DNA of 64,000 bases from VRUE01 sp963725085 (GTDB taxonomy: Bacteria > Actinomycetota > Thermoleophilia > Solirubrobacterales > 70-9), in the NCBI GenBank assembly GCA_963725085.1, contig CAVRXM010000005.1, positions 682,001-746,000 of the forward strand, given 5' to 3'. Below, in pieces: positions 40,486 through 49,249 of the stretch (positions within the stretch are counted from its first letter, which is position 1; the number at the start of each line of letters is the position of its first letter). A program made the translations under genes and the position numbers. The notes below the pieces were generated by a model. That model was not told the DNA's origin and searched no databases. It was given only the letters and a program-made list of their open reading frames with translations.

Positions 40486-41289
40486 CTAAGGGTAGTCGGC
40501 GCCGGGAACGTCGATTCTCTCGAGCTCGCCGAGCGGCATCTGCAGGAAGCGGGTCCCGAGCTCGCGGAACGAGTCGACGTCGCCGGTGCAGAGGAACCGG
40601 TAATCCCCTTCACCGTCCCGCCGTCGCGCCGCCCCGGCCGACTCGAGCGTCCGCTGCACCGCGGCGGCGACCGCGTGGCCGCCGCTGACCAGGCGCACGT
40701 CGCGGCCGAGGATCCTCTGCAGCAACGGCGCCACCAGCGGGTAGTGGGTGCAGCCGAGGATCAGGGTGTCGACGTCGGCCCGGCGCAGTGGCGCGCAGTA
40801 GGAGCGCGCCATCTCCATCATCGCCTCGTCGAAGGGGGAGCCGTCCTGGATGAAGGGCGCCAGGTCGGGAGCCCCGACCTCGGTCACCTCGAGCGCCCGG
40901 CCCTCGGCTTCGAGAGCGCGCCGGTAGGCGCCGCTCTCGACGGTGTTGGGCGTCGCCAGCACACCCACCCTCCCATTGGCGGTGATCGCCGAGGCGATCT
41001 CCGCCTGCGGCTCGACCACCGGCACGACCTCCACCCCGCGCTCAGCGCCGACCTCGCGGGCCACGTCCTCGCCGATCGCGGTCGCCGTGTTGCAGGCGAT
41101 CACCAGCAGCTTCGCGCCGTCGTCGAGCAGCATCTCGGCGATCCGGCGGATCCGTTCGCGCAGGAGCGCGGTGTCGCGGGTCCCGTAGGGGAACATCGCG
41201 GTGTCGCCGAGGTAGACGAAGTCCTCCTCGGGAAGGGAGACCAGACACTCATGGAGCACGGTCAACCCACCGACCCCCGAGTCGAACAT
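40486..41289 (-). CDS. murI: Glutamate racemase
   Basis: Makes D-glutamate for peptidoglycan. 267 aa. FDSGVGGLTV lies at the very N-terminus; the catalytic Cys residues are in VIACNTATAI and LILGCTHYPLV. YLGDTAMFPYGTR is conserved. ATG 41289 gives only one residue before FDSGVGG. Usual starts are four to eight residues earlier, and the upstream codons in frame (SRTASLPIA) match, but no ATG, GTG or TTG is there. The true start may be CTG at about 41316, or an indel hides it. Confidence 0.93.
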   Translation of the reverse strand: MFDSGVGGLTVLHECLVSLPEEDFVYLGDTAMFPYGTRDTALLRERIRRIAEMLLDDGAKLLVIACNTATAIGEDVAREVGAERGVEVVPVVEPQAEIASAITANGRVGVLATPNTVESGAYRRALEAEGRALEVTEVGAPDLAPFIQDGSPFDEAMMEMARSYCAPLRRADVDTLILGCTHYPLVAPLLQRILGRDVRLVSGGHAVAAAVQRTLESAGAARRRDGEGDYRFLCTGDVDSFRELGTRFLQMPLGELERIDVPGADYP

Positions 41290-41315
41290 CGCGATCGGGA
41301 GCGAGGCGGTCCGGC

Positions 41316-41816
41316 TCAGAGGAACGGTTTGTAGGCCATGAAGAAGATCGTGACGACCACGATCAAGCCGGCGAGCGTCCCGACTTTGCCGATCCGGTCG
41401 CTGACGGCCATGAACTCGCCGCTCAGCTCGTCACTCGATTTCAGGTCCCGTTCGGCAAGCTCCTTCGCCCTCCGGGTCTGCGGCTGAAAGAAGCCGTGCT
41501 GGAGCCCGAAGAGGGCGATGATCGCGAGGAACCCGACGACGATGAAGGCCTTCCCCGCGTCCCAGTCGCCGGACGAGAGCAGAAAGAGGCCGGCGAGAAG
41601 AAGCACGATCATCCCGGGATTGACCAGGTAGCGGTCGCATTTCTGGACCCCGGCGAGGATCGCCGGCGTTGCCCGCGGGTACTGCGGCGCGACCGAGAAG
41701 AAGAGGGCATAGCCGAAGGTCGGGCCGAACGCGAGCACGACCGCGAGGATGTGCAAGAAGAGGGCGATCTTGTAGCCCGTGTCCCCGTACGTCGCCAGCG
41801 CCATCGCCGAGAACAT
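41316..41816 (-). CDS. DUF2269-like integral membrane protein
   Basis: 166 aa with four helices (KIALFLHILAVVLAFGPTFG; GMIVLLLAGLFLLS; AFIVVGFLAIIALFGLQHG; VGTLAGLIVVVTIFFMAY). The pattern and the Leu-His and Asn-Pro-Gly positions resemble the DUF2269 group. No known function. It sits 5 bp after prmA; start ATG 41816. It separates prmA from murI in an otherwise standard cluster. Confidence 0.7.
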   Translation of the reverse strand: MFSAMALATYGDTGYKIALFLHILAVVLAFGPTFGYALFFSVAPQYPRATPAILAGVQKCDRYLVNPGMIVLLLAGLFLLSSGDWDAGKAFIVVGFLAIIALFGLQHGFFQPQTRRAKELAERDLKSSDELSGEFMAVSDRIGKVGTLAGLIVVVTIFFMAYKPFL

Positions 41817-41821
41817 ACCCC

Positions 41822-42703
41822 CTAACCGCGACGGAGCAGGAGCGCCGCCCAATCGCCGTCGAGGCGCCGCTCGGCCTCCCCGAGGCCCGATGCGGCGAAG
41901 GTTGACGCGATCTCGTCGAGCTCGGAGGGGAGGAGGCCTGAAAGCACGAGCGTCTGAGGGAGCCGGGAAGGGCCCTCCGGAGCAACGGCGGGGAGGCCCC
42001 GTCGGGCCCTTCCCGACTCCCCTGAGCCACTCGTTAGCTGTCCGGCCACGTCCCGCAGGACCGAGGCGGTCAGGTTCGCGACCGTGGTCGGCGCGAGCGG
42101 CGGCAGGCCCTCGCGCAGGTTGAGTAGCTCGAACTCGATGTCGACGCGATTATCGGTGGCGTTCGCCGACGCGGCCTCGATCGATGGCTCCTCGTGGTCG
42201 TACCCATGGACCGGGCCCCAGCCGAGCTTGGCGGCGGCGATGGCGAGCAGGCCGGAGCCGGTCCCGAGGTCCATCAGCGGCCCCCGCGCCTCGCCGCGGT
42301 CGGCGAGCCCGAGCAGCAGCTCGAGGCACAACCGCGTCGTCGGGTGGGCGCCGGTCCCGAACGCCCGGCCTGGATCGACGACGAGGTCGATCGCACCCTC
42401 GATCGGCTCCTCCCAGGAGGGGCGCACGTAGAGGCAATCACCGACGAGGATCGGGCGATGGAAGTCCTGCCAGCGGTCGGCCCAGTCGTCGGGAACCTCG
42501 GTCGAGATGACCTCGACCAGGCCCTCGCCCGCCGCCGCCTCGACCTCGCCCAGCTCGGGCAGCTCGCCCTCGCCGCCGTAGATCGCGTACTCGATGTAGC
42601 CTGGCCCCCGCTCCTCCTCGACCCCGTTCGGCGCCAGCACCGTCAGCTCGGCGAGAACGATCTCGGCCTGCTCCGGACGGCACCTGACAGCCAATCGAAT
42701 CAA
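41822..42703 (-). CDS. prmA: Ribosomal protein L11 methyltransferase
   Basis: SAM-dependent methyltransferase, 293 aa. VDPGRAFGTGAHPTTRLCLE leads into the SAM loop LMDLGTGSGLLAIAAAKLG and the VANLTASVL motif (usual LANI/LANL). Close to the C-terminus, between GQLTS and TLVLSGLLPSEL, the family normally has a few residues. Here about 24 extra residues rich in Gly/Arg/Pro are encoded by a palindromic element. The frame is kept. It follows dnaJ, the usual order. Confidence 0.92.
   Translation of the reverse strand: MIRLAVRCRPEQAEIVLAELTVLAPNGVEEERGPGYIEYAIYGGEGELPELGEVEAAAGEGLVEVISTEVPDDWADRWQDFHRPILVGDCLYVRPSWEEPIEGAIDLVVDPGRAFGTGAHPTTRLCLELLLGLADRGEARGPLMDLGTGSGLLAIAAAKLGWGPVHGYDHEEPSIEAASANATDNRVDIEFELLNLREGLPPLAPTTVANLTASVLRDVAGQLTSGSGESGRARRGLPAVAPEGPSRLPQTLVLSGLLPSELDEIASTFAASGLGEAERRLDGDWAALLLRRG
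41954..42026. repeat. Palindromic element inserted in frame in prmA
   Basis: The left arm 41954-41975 and right arm 42004-42026 form a long imperfect stem. The core GGGAAGGGCCC / GGGCCCTTCCC is a perfect 11 bp, and the flanking GGGAGC / GACTCCC pairs with one wobble. The loop is 28 nt. It codes for residues absent from usual PrmA proteins. Confidence 0.8.
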
Positions 42704-42714
42704 GAAGCCGCCCT

Positions 42715-43380
42715 CTACTGGAACGCGCGGCGGACGCGGGAGAAGAAGCTCTCCTCCTCGCGGCTTCCGGGGAGGTTCTCCGGGCCGAGCGACTCGGAGA
42801 GCCTCTCGGCCATCTCCCGCTGCTCGTCGGTCAGGCTCGTCGGGACGATCACCCGGACGGCGATGACGAGGTCACCCGGCGGGCCGCCGTTGGATCCGGG
42901 CAGCCCGTGGCCCCTGAGCGCGAACTGCGTGCCGGCCTGGATTCCGGGCGGAAGCTCGATCTCGCGGTCGCCCTCGTGGCTCGGCACGGTGATCGTCGTC
43001 CCCAGCATCGCCTCGATCGCCGATATCTCGACCCGGTGGATCAGGTCCTGGCCCCGCATCGGCCCCGTCCGCACCTCGAAACCGAAGCCGCGGCCGAAGA
43101 ACGCCTGGAAGATGTCCTCGACCGATCCGAAGCCGGCGCCCCCGGGGAACCCGCCCGAGCGCAGTCCCTCGTGGCCGTAGGCGTCGTACACCCGGCGTTG
43201 CTCGGGGTCGGAGAGCACCTCGTAGGCCTCGGCCGCTGCTTTGAACTTCTCCTCGGCCTCGGGATCGTGGGCGTTGACGTCGGGGTGGAGCTCGCGGGCG
43301 AGGCCGCGGAACGCCCGCTTGACCTCGGCCCCGTCGGCGTCGCGGCCGACGCCCAGCACGTCGTAGTAGTCGCGCGGCAT
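42715..43380 (-). CDS. dnaJ: DnaJ-like chaperone lacking the zinc finger and one C-terminal domain
   Basis: 221 aa instead of about 370. The J domain is complete with HPD in ELHPDVNA. A Gly/Phe linker follows (GGFPGGAGFG, FFGRGFGFEV). Then the sequence passes at once to a single C-terminal substrate domain (IHRVEISAIEAMLGTTITVP, IELPPGIQAGTQFALRG, LTDEQREMAERL). There is no CxxCxGxG repeat. The junction RGQDLIHRVEIS resembles both domain I and domain II starts, so an internal deletion between repeats is possible. Located between hrcA and prmA. Confidence 0.85.
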   Translation of the reverse strand: MPRDYYDVLGVGRDADGAEVKRAFRGLARELHPDVNAHDPEAEEKFKAAAEAYEVLSDPEQRRVYDAYGHEGLRSGGFPGGAGFGSVEDIFQAFFGRGFGFEVRTGPMRGQDLIHRVEISAIEAMLGTTITVPSHEGDREIELPPGIQAGTQFALRGHGLPGSNGGPPGDLVIAVRVIVPTSLTDEQREMAERLSESLGPENLPGSREEESFFSRVRRAFQ

Positions 43381-43389
43381 CCGGTTCGC

Positions 43390-44424
43390 CTAGCCGTCGA
43401 AGACCGTCTCGCAGTAGCGCGACAGCTCGCGGGCCGCGCTGCGGACCGAGGCGATCGCGGTCGCGTAGTCCATCCGCAGCGGCCCGACGACCCCGACCGA
43501 GCCGAGGTTGCGGTGCGCGAGGCCGTAATTGGCGCCGACGACGCTGACGCTGCGAAGCTCCGGCTGCGGGTTCTCGTCGCCGATCCAGAGGAACACCGAG
43601 CGCTCGTCGAGCGTCGAGCGGAGCATCCCGAGCATGCTCGCCCGCCGCTCGAGGGCGGTCATCAGCTCATCGGCGCGCGGCAGGTCGTCGACGTGGGCCT
43701 CGGACAGCAGCCGCGACGCGCCGTCGACGTAAAGGGTGTCGCCGGCGTCCGCCTCGAGGCCGGTGAAGGCCTCGCCGAGGGTGGCGATGAGCTCGGCCTC
43801 GACCGGGTCGAGCTCGTCGCGGTTGAGGCGGTCGGCGATCATCCTCGAGCCAACACCCATGCCGGAGAGCACCTCGTTCAGGTAGCTCGATGCCCACTCG
43901 ACCAGGCCGGGGTCGATCGGCCTCTCGAAGTCGAAGACGCGCTGGGCGACGGCGCCGGTCGAGGCGATCGCGATCGCGACTACGCGGGTCGGATGCAGGC
44001 GCAGGACCTCGACCCTGTGAATCGTCGCCGCGATGCTCGGCGGCGGCGCCGTCACCAGCGCCATCAGGTCGGTGACGCTGGCTAGCGCGGCGGTCGTCTC
44101 CCGCAACGCCTCGTCGATCTCGCGCCGCAGCCGGGTCAGGTGCAGCTCGGCCGCCGGCCTCGCCGTCGGCGGGTCAGACTCCATCAGCGAGTCGACGTAG
44201 TGGCGGTAACCGGTCTCGGTCGGGATCCGGCCGGCCGAGGTGTGGGGGTGGGTCAGGTAGCCGGCCGCCTCCAGCGCCGCCAGCTCGGAGCGCACCGTCG
44301 ATGGCCCCCACTCGACGTCGTCGCGCTCGGCGAGCGACTTCGACGCCACGGGGCGCCCCGACGCCAGATACGCATCGACGACGAGCCCCAAAATCAACTG
44401 TTGCCTCTTGGTCAGCACAGACAC
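43390..44424 (-). CDS. hrcA: Heat-inducible transcription repressor HrcA
   Basis: Repressor of heat-shock genes, 344 aa, intact. The winged-helix N-terminus has LTKRQQLILGLVVDAYLASG, RPVASKSLAE, STVRSELAALEAAGYL and HPHTSAGRIPTETGYR. The C-terminal dimer domain ends with GVVGPLRMDYATAIASVRSA. No CIRCE-type TTAGCACTC inverted repeat is seen in the 130 bp upstream, so self-regulation is not evident. First gene of hrcA-dnaJ-prmA. Confidence 0.95.
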   Translation of the reverse strand: MSVLTKRQQLILGLVVDAYLASGRPVASKSLAERDDVEWGPSTVRSELAALEAAGYLTHPHTSAGRIPTETGYRHYVDSLMESDPPTARPAAELHLTRLRREIDEALRETTAALASVTDLMALVTAPPPSIAATIHRVEVLRLHPTRVVAIAIASTGAVAQRVFDFERPIDPGLVEWASSYLNEVLSGMGVGSRMIADRLNRDELDPVEAELIATLGEAFTGLEADAGDTLYVDGASRLLSEAHVDDLPRADELMTALERRASMLGMLRSTLDERSVFLWIGDENPQPELRSVSVVGANYGLAHRNLGSVGVVGPLRMDYATAIASVRSAARELSRYCETVFDG

Positions 44425-44456
44425 ATCTTAGGATTCGGCCCAGCGCAGCCGAGGAA

Positions 44457-44532
44457 GGGGGCCGGGCACCCCTCTCTCGCGCTATCCGGCTTCGCCGGTA
44501 GCGCCGCGCTCGAGTAGCGGCACCCGACCCCC
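44457..44532. repeat. Nested palindromic element upstream of hrcA
   Basis: The outer arms GGGGGCCGGG (44457-44466) and CCCGACCCCC (44523-44532) pair in 9 of 10 positions. The inner hairpin GCGCTAtCCGGC-ttc-GCCGGTAGCGC (44479-44504) is perfect except for one bulged T. It occupies the gap between the MaoC gene and hrcA, where it could end the former or act on the latter. Outside the palindrome, 44425-44456 and 44533-44554 show nothing recognisable. Confidence 0.7.
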
Positions 44533-44554
44533 TCCACCGGGCGGCCGGAGCCTT

Positions 44555-44947
44555 CTAGAGCTGAAGTTCTGCCTCGGCGTTACGGATGGTTTGGTTGTCG
44601 CCCTGGGCGGCAACCGTGTCGATCACGGCCCGGCCGTCCTCGACCGACTTGACGGTCCCGGTAACGACGATCTCCTGCTCGGGCGCGCCCATTCCCCTGA
44701 ACTGCACCGAGAGCCGCTTCAGCGCGCGCGGATCCCCACCGGCCGCGGCCGCGTTCGCCCGCGCGACCAGGCCCATCATGTAGAGGCCGTGGAGGATCGT
44801 GTCGGGGAGGCCGACGTTCTTGGCGAATTCGCGGTCGATGTGGATTGGGTTGAAGTCGCCCGAGGCGCCCGCGTAGCGGTGCGGCAGGTACTTATCCGGG
44901 GTCACCCGCAGCTCGGGGATCTGGTCACCCACGTTCAGCTCCGCCAT
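44555..44947 (-). CDS. MaoC-like dehydratase (HadB-type)
   Basis: 130-aa hot-dog-fold (R)-specific enoyl hydratase subunit. The hydratase motif is YAGASGDFNPIHIDREFA, with Asp and His as catalytic residues, followed by LPDTILHGLYMMGLVA. It pairs with the next gene upstream (4 bp apart), giving a HadA/HadB-like heterodimer. Probably acts on fatty acyl-CoA or acyl-ACP in chain elongation. Confidence 0.87.
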   Translation of the reverse strand: MAELNVGDQIPELRVTPDKYLPHRYAGASGDFNPIHIDREFAKNVGLPDTILHGLYMMGLVARANAAAAGGDPRALKRLSVQFRGMGAPEQEIVVTGTVKSVEDGRAVIDTVAAQGDNQTIRNAEAELQL

Positions 44948-44950
44948 CCC

Positions 44951-45405
44951 TCAAACCCCCCTGACGATGTTGGTCCAGGTGCCGCGGACCACCTGGTCCC
45001 CGTTCTGGTTGACCGAGTTGGTCTCGAAGACGTAGAAGCCCTTGCCGTCTTTCTCGAAGATCTCGAGGCATTTCGCGCTCGTCGTGATCTCGTCGCCGAC
45101 GACCGCCGGCTCGTTCCACTCGAACTCCTGGCTGCCGTGGACCATCGCCGCGAAGTTCATCGCGACCTCGGGGTCGAACATCGCCGGGCCCAGCGCCGGG
45201 GCGGCATAGACGACGACGAACATCGGCGGCGCGACGACATCGCGAAAGCCGGCCGCCCTTGCCGCCTCGCGGTCGAAGTGGATCGGGTTGTCGATCCCGA
45301 TCACCCGGGCGTACTCGCCGATCTTCTCCTTACCCACCTCATATGTCGTGGCGGGCCATTCCTTCCCCACCGCATCCGTCTGGATCGCCATCGCGGCGGG
45401 CATTC
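44951..45405 (-). CDS. MaoC-like dehydratase N-terminal type (HadA-type)
   Basis: About 150 aa, FAS1-type dehydratase fold. KEKIGEYARVIGIDNPIHFD, VAPPMFVVVYAAPALGP, and VHGSQEFEWNEPAVVGDEI are characteristic of the non-catalytic, substrate-channel subunit. Starts ATG 45405 or 45393 are both possible. It is cotranscribed with the HadB-type gene and lies 15 bp from the lepA stop. Confidence 0.85.
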
Positions 45406-45420
45406 TATGCACGGGCCGGA

Positions 45421-47214
<1,794 letters not shown>

Positions 47215-47239
47215 CGGCGGGCCAGTATGGCGACTCGGC

Positions 47240-49249
47240 TCAGCAGGCCGACGGGTCCAGCGGCCCGGTGAGCTCGAAGACGACGGTCGGTGGCTTGCGG
47301 AGGATGACCCTGGCGTCCGGTCCTTCCGTCCATCGGGCCGATGCCGGGTAGGGCGGCTGGCCCGGTTCGATCCGGTCGCGGCTGGCGATGACGTATTCGT
47401 AGTCGCCGGCGTCGATAAGCCGGCGCCACTCGCGGCAGGAGGCCGGCGCGACGAAGCCGCCGTGCGGCTCGTGGCGGCCGACGAACTCGACTTCGTTCGA
47501 GAGGTCGGTGCCGAACAGCGGGTACTGGCGGGTCGTGGTCGTCGCGATCCGCTCGCCGGAGACCCGGCTCTTCGCGGCAAAGACGGCGTTTAGACCCGGG
47601 GCGGCGAAAGTCGGGTCCGCGTATCGGTTCTCCAGATAGTGGCGCTGGACCGGATATCCCAAAACGATCCCGACAACGACCAAACCAGCCAGAAGGCCGC
47701 GGGAGATCTCCCGCCCCGACAAGTGCCGACCTAATGAGGTCGGCACTTTGAGTATCCGCCGGTTCGGAAGATCTCCCGCGCCCTTCCACCGGAGCCGCCC
47801 TGGAAGGACGACCGGGAGGAGTGCCATCCCCAGCACCAGTGCCGGGGCCAGATACCGAAGCCCCGACTCGAAGCCGCGGGGCATGCCGTCCGGCCCCGAG
47901 GCGGAGGTCGGGGCGACGAGCCAGGCGAGCGCGGCCGCCAGGCCGACGGCTCCGGCGACACGCAGGTAGGCGCTGGAGCGCGGGCCGAGGGCGAGGAGGA
48001 GGCCGGCGAGGGCGAGGGCGCCGAGGAGCGGCCAGAAGACCGTGAGGCCGTGATGGAGGCCGGGCAGCAGCCACTCCGACCAGACCGACCGATCGGTCAG
48101 GTAGCCGAGCACGCTGTGGCCTTCGCGGCCGCCGAGCGTCTGGTCCGGGCCGGGAAGCGAGAGCGGCCCGACGCTCGTGAACCAGGGCAGCGGGTTGCCG
48201 GTCTGGGCGAGGTTTCGCAAGTACCAGTAGCCGCCACCGGCGAGGGCGGCGAAACCGCCGAGGCCGAGCGCCCGCCACCTCGCTCCGGCCGGGGCGGCGA
48301 CGGCGATCCCGATCAGTAGCGCCGCCGCCGGAAGGAGGTAGTTCAGCTTCGTCCCTGCGGCGAGGCCGGCGGCAAGGCCGGCGACGAGCAGCGACCCGTC
48401 CGGGAGACGGCGATCTCCGGGTGCGGTCGGCGCGGCGTTGAGCAGGATCGCGATCGCGGCGAGCAGGAAGAAGATCGCGACGATGTCGTTGCGGGCCTCC
48501 CCGGCCTGGTCGGAGAGCAGTGGGGCGATCAGGATCAGACTGCCGAGGAGGACCGAGAACACGCCGACCCGGCCCGGCCTGCCGATGCACCAGAGGGCGA
48601 AGAGGCAGCCGATGAACCAGCCGAGGTTCAGCAGAGGGGAGATCAGGTCGCGATCGAAGGCGAGCATCCCGACCGAGTGGAAGATTTCGGCGTTGTCCGG
48701 GTAGAACCAGGCGAGGAACTGCGGCGCGATGAAATGCAGGTCCCAGGTGTTCTTGCTCTGGTAGAAGCCCGCCGCGAACGGGCCGTGGTACCAGGTCGAG
48801 TCGAATCCGGTCATGCCGGTGCTGAGGGAGTCGCGGACGCCCGGGATGAACGACAGCACCGCGATCAGGCCGATGAGGGTCGCTATCAGGATCGATATGG
48901 GGGAGCTCCGGCCCGCGGGTCCTGCCATCGAATGAGGGGGGATCTGCGGGCCCAGCTGTCCTCGACCCCCCTCATTCGATGTCACCCGCGGGAGGAGCCG
49001 CCACAGGCCGACCCCCGCAACGGCCACCACGGCCAGATACGGCAGGGGGGCGAACCATCCGAAGGTGCCCAGGAGCTCGGCGGGCCAGATGACGAGCGCA
49101 AGCGCCAGCACCGAAGTGGCAAGGACGGCAGGCAATCCGACGAAATCCGGGAGGAGGCGGGCGCGGGCGGCGGATGCGCCGAGCCAGGCCGAGACAACGA
49201 GGAGGGCGAGCGCGGCGACGCCGAGCAGGTAGGGACCGGGGCCGAGCAT
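47240..49249 (-). CDS. Large membrane protein, GT-C-like glycosyltransferase, with two palindromic insertions
   Basis: 669 aa with about 12-14 helices. The first outer loop has GMTGFDSTWYHGPFAAGFYQ, an acidic loop as in GT-C enzymes, followed by LHFIAPQFLAWFYPDNAEI. The C-terminal part is a soluble domain ending LTGPLDPSAC. Two hydrophilic inserts, coded by palindromic elements, break the normal helix pattern: about residues 86-115 and about 490-520. It lies next to murJ (adjacent codons), which suggests cell-wall or lipid-linked sugar work. Donor and acceptor unknown. Confidence 0.65.
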   Translation of the reverse strand: MLGPGPYLLGVAALALLVVSAWLGASAARARLLPDFVGLPAVLATSVLALALVIWPAELLGTFGWFAPLPYLAVVAVAGVGLWRLLPRVTSNEGGRGQLGPQIPPHSMAGPAGRSSPISILIATLIGLIAVLSFIPGVRDSLSTGMTGFDSTWYHGPFAAGFYQSKNTWDLHFIAPQFLAWFYPDNAEIFHSVGMLAFDRDLISPLLNLGWFIGCLFALWCIGRPGRVGVFSVLLGSLILIAPLLSDQAGEARNDIVAIFFLLAAIAILLNAAPTAPGDRRLPDGSLLVAGLAAGLAAGTKLNYLLPAAALLIGIAVAAPAGARWRALGLGGFAALAGGGYWYLRNLAQTGNPLPWFTSVGPLSLPGPDQTLGGREGHSVLGYLTDRSVWSEWLLPGLHHGLTVFWPLLGALALAGLLLALGPRSSAYLRVAGAVGLAAALAWLVAPTSASGPDGMPRGFESGLRYLAPALVLGMALLPVVLPGRLRWKGAGDLPNRRILKVPTSLGRHLSGREISRGLLAGLVVVGIVLGYPVQRHYLENRYADPTFAAPGLNAVFAAKSRVSGERIATTTTRQYPLFGTDLSNEVEFVGRHEPHGGFVAPASCREWRRLIDAGDYEYVIASRDRIEPGQPPYPASARWTEGPDARVILRKPPTVVFELTGPLDPSAC
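47699..47779. repeat. 81-bp palindromic element in frame (type A, copy 1)
   Basis: Outer arms GCGGGAGATCT (47699-47709) and AGATCTCCCGC (47769-47779) are perfect over 11 bp. The inner hairpin AAGTGCCGACCT-aatg-AGGTCGGCACTT (47721-47748) is perfect over 12 bp. Minus-strand reading gives CGGATACTCAAAG between the arms, a sequence shared with the element at 52262-52325. Length 81 bp is 27 codons and keeps the frame. Confidence 0.85.
48912..48992. repeat. 81-bp palindromic element in frame (type B)
   Basis: Outer arms CCCGCGGGT (48912-48920) and ACCCGCGGG (48984-48992) and inner arms CATCGAATGAGGGGGG (48926-48941) and CCCCCCTCATTCGATG (48966-48981) are all perfect. The loop is 24 nt. It is 81 bp long, exactly 27 codons, in the same gene as the type A element. 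Confidence 0.9.

Noticed and set aside
44425..44560. CIRCE element before hrcA
   Set aside because: No TTAGCACTC / GAGTGCTAA pair, even with two mismatches, in the gap.
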